The notes under the pieces are model-generated. The model was given only the letters and a program-made list of their open reading frames with translations. It was not told where the DNA came from and did no database searches. A DNA stretch of 64,000 bases. Origin: Modestobacter sp. VKM Ac-2986. GTDB taxonomy: Bacteria; Actinomycetota; Actinomycetes; Mycobacteriales; Geodermatophilaceae. Positions 8,227 to 15,408 of this stretch are shown here, piece by piece. The stretch spans positions 62,001-126,000 of the forward strand of contig NZ_JAPVBH010000006.1 of NCBI RefSeq assembly GCF_026967795.1, written 5' to 3'. The position numbers were made by a program, and so were the translations under genes. Within the stretch, counting starts at the first letter, position 1; the number at the start of each line of letters is the position of its first letter.

Positions 8227-8231
8227 TACCC

Positions 8232-8483
8232 ATGCTCACTCTCACCCGCAGCGTCGGCGAGAGCATCCGGATCGGCGAGGACATCGAGGTCTACGTCGTC
8301 GAGGTGCGCGGCGGCACCGTGCGGCTGGGCTTCAAGGCCCCCCGCGAGGTCGCCATCCACCGCGAGGAGGTCTACCGCCAGATCGCCGAGGCGAACAGCC
8401 TGGCGGCCGAGGTGGCAGCCGACGCGCTGGGTGCCTTGTCAGCATTCGCACCAGCGCTGGAGCACTCGACTAGCAAAGAGTGA
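8232..8483 (+). CDS. csrA: Carbon storage / translational regulator CsrA
   Basis: CsrA is a small dimeric RNA-binding protein that blocks translation of target mRNAs; in many flagellated Gram-positive bacteria it controls flagellin mRNA. The 83-residue product has the full CsrA fold in its first 55 residues (MLTLTRSVGESIRIG, then EVRGGTVRLGFKAPREVAIHREEVY). The first residues and the VAIHREEV segment that form the RNA-binding face are both present. The ATG at 8232 has GGAGGGG five bases before it. It follows flgL in the flagellar cluster. The CsrA antagonist FliW, often adjacent in other species, is not in this window. Confidence 0.95.
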   Translation: MLTLTRSVGESIRIGEDIEVYVVEVRGGTVRLGFKAPREVAIHREEVYRQIAEANSLAAEVAADALGALSAFAPALEHSTSKE

Positions 8484-8542
8484 CATGACTGTGATCGGTT
8501 CGACTCAATAGTCGTTCACCTCAGTTGCCACAGTAGTCACAG

Positions 8543-8561
8543 GACGGCGAGTCTCGCCGTC
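8543..8561 (+). other. 8-bp hairpin downstream of csrA
   Basis: Perfect 8-bp stem (arms 8543-8550 and 8554-8561, loop GTC) 60 bp after the csrA stop and 62 bp before the next gene. There is no T-tract. It may end the csrA transcript or lie in the leader of the 8623 gene. Confidence 0.35.
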
Positions 8562-8622
8562 AGAGGCATCCTGGGTGCGCAACTCTTCCCCCACAGCGCC
8601 ACCGCTACTGGGGGAGATCGAC

Positions 8623-9222
8623 ATGGCACTCAGCGCATTCGCACCGAACACGACCGCCGGCATCGACCTGCGGATCGACCCGTCCGCTGCCGACGGCCTG
8701 CGCCTCGTCGAGGCCGTCGGCAGCGACGTGGACGCGCTCGGCCCCGCCTGCGCGGAGTCCACGGACGCGACCTGGTCCGAGACCGTCGTCGTCCACGTCC
8801 AGCTGCGCCCCCGGCGCACGGGCACCCGCCGCTGCCTGGCCGCGCTCACCGCGCTGGCCGCCCGGCACGAGCAGGTCTCCTTCTCCCTCACCGGCCTGTC
8901 CGGCGACGACCGCGTCGTCCGGGTCACCGTCGGCGTCGAGCTCGGCCCGCGAGAGCTGATCGCCAAGTTCTCCGACGAGGCCCAGGCCGCCTACGCCTTC
9001 GTCGACGGTCTCTTCACCGACCTCTACGACTTCATGCCGGTCTACGTCGCCGAGCCCAGCGCCGTCGAGCGCAGCGCCGCCGCCGGCGTCCTCGAGGCCG
9101 CCGCCGCCCCCCGCGCCGCCGCCCCGGTCGCCGCCCCCCGCGCCACCGCCGCCCCGCGCATCCCCTCCCCGCGCACGCCCACCGGCGAGTCGCTGCGGCA
9201 CGCCGTGCCCGTGCCCGCCTGA
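8623..9222 (+). CDS. Hypothetical protein, Ala/Pro-rich tail
   Basis: A 199-residue protein of unknown function. The first 145 residues look like a compact alpha/beta domain: VVVHVQLRPRRTGTRRCLAAL, then VSFSLTGLSGDDRVVRVTVGVE and an aromatic end DLYDFMPVYV. The last 50 residues are low-complexity Ala, Pro and Arg. The ATG at 8623 has GGGGAG six bases upstream. There is no signal peptide or membrane segment. It lies between csrA and an unusual sigma-like gene on the same strand, 89 bp upstream of the latter, so the two may form a unit. I do not recognise the family. Confidence 0.7.
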   Translation: MALSAFAPNTTAGIDLRIDPSAADGLRLVEAVGSDVDALGPACAESTDATWSETVVVHVQLRPRRTGTRRCLAALTALAARHEQVSFSLTGLSGDDRVVRVTVGVELGPRELIAKFSDEAQAAYAFVDGLFTDLYDFMPVYVAEPSAVERSAAAGVLEAAAAPRAAAPVAAPRATAAPRIPSPRTPTGESLRHAVPVPA

Positions 9223-9311
9223 TCGACCGCCCCCGGCGCGCCACACCGGCTCGCGCCACCGGCTTCTGCACCCTCACCCCTTCCACCTGCACTTCCCCTC
9301 AGGAGGACCCG

Positions 9312-10454
9312 GTGTCCGAGTTCGTCACCGCCCCGACCGCCGCCCCGACGACGTCCACCCGCCCCGCGGGGCTCGCCCCGGCGAGCGCCCCCGAGGAGCG
9401 CCGCACCCGCGAGCCGCTGGTGTTCGGTGGCATCCCCGAGGCCGACGGCTGGCTCCTGGCCCCCATCACCCCGCGCGACCGGGTGCACTTCCGCACCGAC
9501 CGGGAGCTGCCGCTGGCCGAGTTCCGCGCCGCCTTCCCCGCCGACGTGACCGTCACCTACGACGAGGGCGACGGCCTCTACCGGGTCGACGGGCAGCCGG
9601 GCACCGGGGACGAGATGGCCGCGCTCACCCGCGCCTGGTGCGCCACCCACGGCTACGCGACCGTCGGTCTGCGCCCGGAGACCGGCGTCCGCCGCCGCGC
9701 GCCGCGCGACCTGCCGCCGGCCTTCCTCGACGGGCTGTGCCGCCACTACTGCCGGGTCAGCCTCAAGCGCCTCCAGCGGAACATGAGCACGATCCGTCTG
9801 CACCTGCCCGACAACGACGACGTCGACCAGCAGGTCGCCGAGTGGGTGCTCAAGGCGGTGTCCCAGTACGACGAGGCCAAGGGCGTCCCGTTCGGCGCCT
9901 TCCTGGCCACCCAGCTGTCCAAGTGGGTGCACGACCTCGGGCGCAACGCCTACGGGCGCACCGCGGCCGACACCGAGAACAAGCAGCAGAAGGCCATCGC
10001 CGCCTTCACCGCCGAGCACCAGCGGCGTCCCAGCGAGAAGGAGCTGGCCGCCTACATGGGGCAGAGCGTCGCCACCTTGCGCCGCAACTCCCAGACCGTC
10101 GCCACCCTCAACGGGCTGCGGAACCTGCAGTCGCTGGACGGCGGGGCGGACGCGGTCGAGTTCGTCGTCCCCGACAGCGCCGAGGTGCCCGACGAGATCA
10201 TGGGGGAGGCCGAGCAGACCCTGCTCTCCCACGCCCTCACCTCCGCCTGCGCACCCGACCCGACGGCCCGCCGCGACCAGCGCGCCGCGCAGCCGAACGT
10301 GCTGGGCTGGGCCACCTGGTACCTGACGACCTGGGGCGGTCAGACCAAGACCCAGCTCTCGGCCGACCTCAACACCTCCGTGCGCAACATGAACGTGCAC
10401 GCCGACCGCGCCGAGCAGGCGCTCAAGGCGCGCCTCTCCGAGCTCGGCGGCTGA
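9312..10454 (+). CDS. Divergent sigma-70-like protein with N-terminal extension
   Basis: A 380-residue protein that looks like a sigma factor from about residue 140 onward. A region 2-like helix pair is seen (VDQQVAEWVLKAVSQYDEAKGVPFGAFLATQL, about 171-202). A region 3-like segment has the typical AFTAEHQRRPSEKELAAYMG (231-250). A region 4-like C-terminus contains SADLNTSVRNMNVHADRAEQALKARL (350-375), in place of a canonical helix-turn-helix. Residues 1-140 form an extra domain (VHFRTDRELPLAEFRAAFP, then VTYDEGDGLYRVDG) with no familiar counterpart. The GTG start at 9312 has AGGAGG just upstream. It may be a regulator tied to the flagellar cluster; promoter recognition is unproven. Confidence 0.65.
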   Translation: MSEFVTAPTAAPTTSTRPAGLAPASAPEERRTREPLVFGGIPEADGWLLAPITPRDRVHFRTDRELPLAEFRAAFPADVTVTYDEGDGLYRVDGQPGTGDEMAALTRAWCATHGYATVGLRPETGVRRRAPRDLPPAFLDGLCRHYCRVSLKRLQRNMSTIRLHLPDNDDVDQQVAEWVLKAVSQYDEAKGVPFGAFLATQLSKWVHDLGRNAYGRTAADTENKQQKAIAAFTAEHQRRPSEKELAAYMGQSVATLRRNSQTVATLNGLRNLQSLDGGADAVEFVVPDSAEVPDEIMGEAEQTLLSHALTSACAPDPTARRDQRAAQPNVLGWATWYLTTWGGQTKTQLSADLNTSVRNMNVHADRAEQALKARLSELGG

Positions 10455-10729
10455 ACGGGCGCAACCGTTCGCACGGTGGGCCCCTGCAGCGGTGCCGCCC
10501 GAGCACGTCACCTGCGCCCCGGACCGCCTCGGCGGGCCGGGGCGCAGTCGTGTCCGGGATGCCGGGGGAATCTGGGTCGTTGCACGGGTCCAACCGGTCC
10601 CCGACCTGCCGATATCCATCTCGTGACCACGCCGGACCGCTCCCGCCGCCCCGCGGGGCGGACCGGGACGACGGCCGCTCCGCCCCGGCTGCCGGTGCGT
10701 CCGGGCGACCGCCGGCCGGCGGTCCGCGC

Positions 10730-11077
10730 ATGAGCGTCCCCCCGGCCGTCGAGCCCGACCACGTCGTGCTCGTGCCGCACTGGCTGACCGCCCCCGACCG
10801 TGCGGAGGTCGAGCGTGCCGTCACCGAGGCCCTCGAGGTCGGCCCGGTCCACCCGGTCGCCGCCATCCACCTCGGCGACGTCCTCACCGAGCTGCACGTG
10901 GCCGCCGCGCGCGAGTTCGTGTGGCCGGCACCGGTCGCCCGCGTCCGCCTGGCCACCGGCTGGGGCGCCGACGTCGTCCCCGTCCGGCTGTCGGCGCTCG
11001 AACTGGCCAGCGTCCTGTCGCTGCCCGGCCTGGAGCCGGTCACCCGGGCGGCGCTGACCGGGGGGCGCAGCGCATGA
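10730..11077 (+). CDS. Hypothetical protein, 115 aa
   Basis: A small soluble protein of unknown function (starts MSVPPAVEPDHVVLVPHWL). It has an alpha/beta appearance, with repeated HVVLVPHWL and ARVRLATGWGADVVPVRLSALEL stretches. No signal peptide, membrane span or known motif. The ATG at 10730 was chosen as the first sensible start; no strong ribosome-binding site is visible. It overlaps the next gene by four bases (ATGA), a sign of translational coupling, so the two products probably work together. Confidence 0.6.
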   Translation: MSVPPAVEPDHVVLVPHWLTAPDRAEVERAVTEALEVGPVHPVAAIHLGDVLTELHVAAAREFVWPAPVARVRLATGWGADVVPVRLSALELASVLSLPGLEPVTRAALTGGRSA

Positions 11078-11835
11078 GCGAGACGCTCTTCGGCGCCCCC
11101 GCCGGGCTGTTCGCGCGGCTGAACCGCACCGAGGTGCGGGTGCCCGACGTCCGGGCCGCCCTCGCCCGGCTGACCCCGGCCGACGTCGACCCCGAGCTCC
11201 GGTTCGACGTCTTCGAGGGCACCGGCGCCGGCCCGATGGTCGTCCTCGAGGAGGCCGGCCGGCGCACCCGCGTGCTGCTGGCCGAGCTCGCCACGCAGAT
11301 GACCCGGTCCCGCGTCGCGGCGACCCCGGAGGGGGTCACCGCCGCGGTGGTCGCCTGGCTGGCCCGGCGCCCGGTGCCCGACGAGGTCGCCGCCGCCGCC
11401 GGCACGGCACTGCTCGACTGGTCCGACCCGGGGGAGACCGTCCTCGGCTGGCGGGTGACGGTGACCCGCGGCGCGCTGGTCGTCCCGTGGCGCCCCTCGC
11501 GCACCGCCTCGCTGCCGCTGGTGCACCAGGTGCGCTCCGCGGCTCTGGGCCGGGCCGCCACGGTCGACGCCACGCTCCGCCTGCAGGGCCCGGTCGGGCT
11601 GTGCACCGCCACCGACGCCCCCGGCCTGGACACCGCGGTCCTCGTCCGCCCCGAGTCGCTGCTGCAGGAGATGGCCGACCGCGGGCTGCGGCTGCGCGAC
11701 GGGCACGTGGTCGTCAGCCCCGGCCGCCCGGTGGCCTGCGCCGAGGGCCCGGTCGCCCGCCGGCTGGCCGCCGAGGCGACCGAGCCCTGCGCCACCCTGC
11801 CCTGGCAGACCGTCGCCGACCTCGGCTGGGCCTGA
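11074..11835 (+). CDS. Hypothetical protein, 253 aa
   Basis: Unknown function. The 253-residue product starts MSETLFGAPAGLFARLNRTEV and mixes helices with strands in its second half (VLGWRVTVTRGALVVPW, then LRLRDGHVVVSPG). There is no transmembrane segment or signal peptide. Its start overlaps the stop of the 115-aa gene (ATGA), so the pair is an operon. It ends 25 bp before a convergent cell-wall hydrolase gene. Together with the genes at 8623 and 9312 it forms a block of unfamiliar genes between flagellar and housekeeping functions. Confidence 0.65.
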   Translation: MSETLFGAPAGLFARLNRTEVRVPDVRAALARLTPADVDPELRFDVFEGTGAGPMVVLEEAGRRTRVLLAELATQMTRSRVAATPEGVTAAVVAWLARRPVPDEVAAAAGTALLDWSDPGETVLGWRVTVTRGALVVPWRPSRTASLPLVHQVRSAALGRAATVDATLRLQGPVGLCTATDAPGLDTAVLVRPESLLQEMADRGLRLRDGHVVVSPGRPVACAEGPVARRLAAEATEPCATLPWQTVADLGWA

Positions 11836-11859
11836 CCGACCCGACCGGCCCGGCCCCGC

Positions 11860-13788
11860 TCAGGCGAGGCTGCCGTACTCCCAGTGCCACGGCTCCGGGT
11901 TCTGCCCGCGGGCCTGCGCCCAGTCCGGGTGCACCCAGCCGAAGTGGCCGGCGTTGAGCTGCATCCACGCCGTCTGCGCGGTGCCGAAGACGTTGACCCC
12001 GCCGCACAGGTCCACCGCGAGCCCCCAGCCGTGGTTCGACGTCCCCGGCACCGCGGTGATGCGCGGCTTGCGGGCGTGCGCGTCGACCTGCGCGCCGAAG
12101 GAGCGGTAGGAGTCGGTGATGCACAGCGGCGTGCCGAAGGCGCCCTGGTAGGCCGCCGACATCGCGGTGTACGCGGCGGCCGCGTCGCAGCGCAGCCGGT
12201 GGGACGGGCCGATGCCGCACAGCTGGTCGGCCGGGATCCGGCCGTTGGACCAGCCGCCCCAGGCCGCCTCGGCCGGGCTGGCCGCGGTACCGGGGGCCTG
12301 CGGCGGTGCGCTGCAGGTCACCGGGCCGGCGGCGGGCACCGGCAGCGGGGTCGGGGTCGCCGACGGGACGGTGACCCGGACGGCGGTGCTCAGGTCGCCG
12401 ACCTCGTGCACCGCGACCTGCCAGCGGTCGGCGGAGGCGGACAGCACGCTGGTGCCGCCGAGGTAGAGCCCGACGTCGTCCAGGCCGGCGCCGGCGCGGG
12501 TGCTGAACACCAGGTCACCGACCTGCAGCTGGCCACTGGGCACCGGGGTGCCCTGCGCCCACTGCCCGGCCAGGTCCCCGGCCAGGCCGAGCCCGGCCTG
12601 GGTCCAGGCGGTCGCGGTGAGGCCGGCGCAGTCGTAGCCGTCGGGGCCGCTCTGCCCGGCGAGGTAGGGGCGACCGAGCTGGGCGAAGGCGGCGCTCACC
12701 GCGGCGATCGTCTCCGCGGGCAGCACGGTGAGGGTCTGGCCGTCGGCGTAGGCGGTGGCCACCCCGGGCACCGGGTCGCCGGAGCCGGCGCGCAACGGGG
12801 CCAGCCCGCGGGGCAGGTCGTCGGCGTCGGTCAGCTCGGCCGCGGTGGGCGGGGTGACGTCGGCGGCGACCAGCCGGTCGAGGTAGGACTGCCACCCGGC
12901 GAGGGCGGCCGCGTTGCGCTCCTGCTGCTCGGCCGAGGCCGGGCTGGTCGACAGTGCGGCCCACCGTGCGCTGGTGCCCGGGTGCAGGGTGGCGACGAGG
13001 TCGTGGACCTCGGCCAGGACGGCGGCGGCACGGGTGCGGGCGGCGGCCGCGGCGTCCTCGGCCGCGGCGGCCTCGTCGGTGAACCGCGCCGCGTGGACGG
13101 CGGCCTGCGCGGCCCGCGCCACCTCGGCGTCCCGGTCGTCGGTGAGGTGCTCGACCAGGCCCGCGGCGTGCAGGACGTCGGCGGTGGCCCCCGGGGCGTC
13201 GACCGAGAGCCGGCCCACCGGCCAGCGCTGCGCGGGGGTGCCCTTGTAGGCGGCGGCGGCACGGGTGCCGACGGCGGAGCGGGCGGCGGCCGCGTCGGCC
13301 AGGGCGGCGGTGCCGGCGTCCCGGGCCTGCCGGGCGCGCGTGTCGGCGGCGGCCGCCTCGGCCAGTGCGTCGCGGTGGCGAGCGGTCGCCTCGGCCAGGG
13401 TGGCGGCGGTGGCGTGGGCGTCGTCGGTGGGCGCCTGCGGGACCTGGCCGGCCTCGGTGGGCGGCTGGGTCAGGACGCCGAGCAGGAGCAGGACGGCGAG
13501 CGTGGCGCCGGTGAGCACGCCGAGCCGGTCACGCCACCGTCGCAGCGCCCCGGGAGTGCGGGTCCGCCTGGGTGCGGGACGACGGGCAGCGGGCCGGCGC
13601 GTGCCCGCAGGACGCGGCCGGCCGGTGCCGGAGCCGGTGCGGGCTCGAGGCGTGCCGGACCGGGGCGTCCCGGTGCGGGCGGCGGGGGTGCGGGAGGCGG
13701 GGGTGCGGGTCGTGGCGGCCGGGCGGCGGGTGGTCGACGACGTCGTCCGGGGTCGCTGCGCGGTGACCTGCGCGCGTGGTGCGGTCAC
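11860..13788 (-). CDS. Bifunctional NlpC/P60 endopeptidase and M15 D,D-carboxypeptidase
   Basis: The 642-residue protein is predicted to be secreted or membrane-anchored. An Arg/Thr/Pro-rich cytoplasmic N-terminus is followed by one hydrophobic span (LGVLTGATLAVLLLLGVL) and a long Ala-rich coiled coil. An NlpC/P60-like domain follows, with GPDGYDCAGLTATAW holding the catalytic Cys. The C-terminal VanY-like M15B domain has SYRSFGAQVDAHARK, GTSNHGWGLAVDL (zinc ligands His and Asp) and EPWHWEY (third zinc His). Both peptidoglycan cross-links and stem-peptide ends could be cut by one protein. The GTG at 13788 has GGGGG six bases upstream; a longer start at 13884 lacks this support. Confidence 0.85.
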   Translation of the reverse strand: MTAPRAQVTAQRPRTTSSTTRRPAATTRTPASRTPAARTGTPRSGTPRARTGSGTGRPRPAGTRRPAARRPAPRRTRTPGALRRWRDRLGVLTGATLAVLLLLGVLTQPPTEAGQVPQAPTDDAHATAATLAEATARHRDALAEAAAADTRARQARDAGTAALADAAAARSAVGTRAAAAYKGTPAQRWPVGRLSVDAPGATADVLHAAGLVEHLTDDRDAEVARAAQAAVHAARFTDEAAAAEDAAAAARTRAAAVLAEVHDLVATLHPGTSARWAALSTSPASAEQQERNAAALAGWQSYLDRLVAADVTPPTAAELTDADDLPRGLAPLRAGSGDPVPGVATAYADGQTLTVLPAETIAAVSAAFAQLGRPYLAGQSGPDGYDCAGLTATAWTQAGLGLAGDLAGQWAQGTPVPSGQLQVGDLVFSTRAGAGLDDVGLYLGGTSVLSASADRWQVAVHEVGDLSTAVRVTVPSATPTPLPVPAAGPVTCSAPPQAPGTAASPAEAAWGGWSNGRIPADQLCGIGPSHRLRCDAAAAYTAMSAAYQGAFGTPLCITDSYRSFGAQVDAHARKPRITAVPGTSNHGWGLAVDLCGGVNVFGTAQTAWMQLNAGHFGWVHPDWAQARGQNPEPWHWEYGSLA

Positions 13789-13925
13789 CGTCGTCCCCCG
13801 GGTCCGAGATCGGTCCGGGCGCCAGGTGGCGTCCGGTGTCCTGATCCCATCGACGGAGGCCGGGGGGCGGTGTAGGTCCCTCACCCCACCGGGGGACGAC
13901 GCTCACCCCATGGGGGGAGACGCGA

Positions 13926-13961
13926 CGAGGCCCCGCCGTCCGGGTGGACGGCGGGGCCTCG
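13926..13961 (-). terminator. Terminator of citrate synthase gene
   Basis: Perfect 16-bp stem (arms 13926-13941 and 13946-13961) with a GGGT loop, 18 bp beyond the gltA stop on the minus strand. Confidence 0.75.
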
Positions 13962-13979
13962 GGGAGTGCGGGGTCCTGC

Positions 13980-15281
13980 TCAGCGCTGGGAGAGGTCCAC
14001 GAACTGGCGCTCCGTGGGGCCGGTATAGACCTGCCGCGGACGGCCGATCTTGGTGGCCGGGTCCTCGATCATCTCGCGCCACTGGGCGATCCACCCGGGC
14101 AGCCGGCCCAGGGCGAACAGCACGGTGAACATCTTGGTCGGGAAGCCCATGGCCCGGTAGATCAGGCCCGTGTAGAAGTCGACGTTCGGGTAGAGCTTGC
14201 GCTGGATGAAGTAGTCGTCGTTGAGCGCGATCTCCTCCAGCTGGCGGGCCAGGTCGAGCAGCTCGTTGTTGCCGCCCAGCTTGTTCAGCACGGTGTCGGC
14301 GGTGGCCTTCACCAGCGCGGCGCGCGGGTCGTAGTTCTTGTAGACCCGGTGGCCGAAGCCCATGAGCTTGACGCCGGGCTCCTTGGCCTTGACCCGGTCG
14401 ACGAACCGGCCGATGTCGCCACCGTCGCGCTTGATCGCCTCGAGCATCTCCAGCACCGAGGAGTTGGCCCCGCCGTGCAGCGGGCCCGACAGCGCGTGGA
14501 TCCCGGAGGAGATCGAGGCGAACATGTTGGCCTGCGCCGAGCCGACCAGCCGCACCGTGGAGGTGGAGCAGTTCTGCTCGTGGTCGGCGTGCAGCACGAA
14601 GAGCATGTCCAGGGCCTTGACCAGCTCCGGGTCGGCCTCGTACGGCTCTGCCGGGAACCCGAAGGTCATCCGCAGGAAGTTCTCCACCAGGCCCAGCGAG
14701 TTGTCCGGGTACAGCATCGGCTGGCCGACGGACTTCTTGTAGGCGTAGGCCGCGATGGTGGGCAGCTTGGCCAGCAGTCGCACGGTGGACAGCTCGACCT
14801 GTCGCTGGTCGAAGGGGTCCAGCGAGTCCTGGTAGAAGGTCGACAGCGCGCTGACGGCCGAGGAGAGCACCGGCATGGGGTGCGCGTCCCGGGGGAAGCC
14901 GTTGAAGAACCCCTTGAGGTCCTCGTGCAGCAGCGTGTGCCGCCGGATCCGGTCGTCGAAGGCCGCCAGCTGGTCCGCCGTCGGCAGCTCGCCGTAGATC
15001 AGCAGGTAGGACACCTCGACGAAGCTGGCCTTGCCGGCCAACTGGTCGATCGGGTACCCGCGGTAGCGCAGGATGCCCGCGTCACCGTCGATGTACGTGA
15101 TCGCCGAGGTGCAGGAGGCGGTGTTCACGAAGCCGATGTCCAGGGCGACCTGACCGGTCGTGGCCAGCAGCTTGCTGGTGTCGATGCCCTCGGACCCCTC
15201 CGTGGAGGGGATGACCCGCATGGGCAGTTCGCCGCCGGGCCAGCGCAGGGCGACGTCTGGGGTGCTCGCTGTCTCGCTCAT
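13980..15281 (-). CDS. gltA: Citrate synthase
   Basis: Condenses acetyl-CoA with oxaloacetate at the entry of the TCA cycle. The 433 residues match the type II (hexameric, NADH-sensitive type) length. Active-site elements are visible: the His in SGPLHGGAN, the His in LMGFGHRVYKNYDPR, and the Asp in YPNVDFYTGLIYRAMG. The start ATG at 15281 gives MSETASTPDVALRWPGGEL, typical of actinobacterial citrate synthases; longer reading upstream has no family support. It has its own strong terminator and is monocistronic. Fumarase and succinate dehydrogenase genes of the same cycle are also in the window. Confidence 0.96.
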   Translation of the reverse strand: MSETASTPDVALRWPGGELPMRVIPSTEGSEGIDTSKLLATTGQVALDIGFVNTASCTSAITYIDGDAGILRYRGYPIDQLAGKASFVEVSYLLIYGELPTADQLAAFDDRIRRHTLLHEDLKGFFNGFPRDAHPMPVLSSAVSALSTFYQDSLDPFDQRQVELSTVRLLAKLPTIAAYAYKKSVGQPMLYPDNSLGLVENFLRMTFGFPAEPYEADPELVKALDMLFVLHADHEQNCSTSTVRLVGSAQANMFASISSGIHALSGPLHGGANSSVLEMLEAIKRDGGDIGRFVDRVKAKEPGVKLMGFGHRVYKNYDPRAALVKATADTVLNKLGGNNELLDLARQLEEIALNDDYFIQRKLYPNVDFYTGLIYRAMGFPTKMFTVLFALGRLPGWIAQWREMIEDPATKIGRPRQVYTGPTERQFVDLSQR

Positions 15282-15351
15282 CACTCCGGACGCTACTGCT
15301 TCCGGCGCCGGTTCGGGCGGCAGGGGTCCAGGTGTTCCTCCGGCACGGGTG

Positions 15352-15392
15352 CCGATGGCGGGACCGGTCGCGTGCACCGGTCCCGCCATCGG
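15352..15392 (-). terminator. Terminator of the glycosyltransferase-fusion gene
   Basis: Perfect 17-bp stem (arms 15352-15368 and 15376-15392, 7-nt loop) just past the stop of the 15409 gene on the minus strand and upstream of the gltA start. Confidence 0.75.
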
Positions 15393-15408
15393 CGGGCCAC
15401 CGTCCCGG

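Noticed and set aside
10623-10733. 36-codon ORF overlapping the 10730 gene by ATGA
   Set aside because: Arg/Pro-rich, no ribosome-binding site; could be chance.
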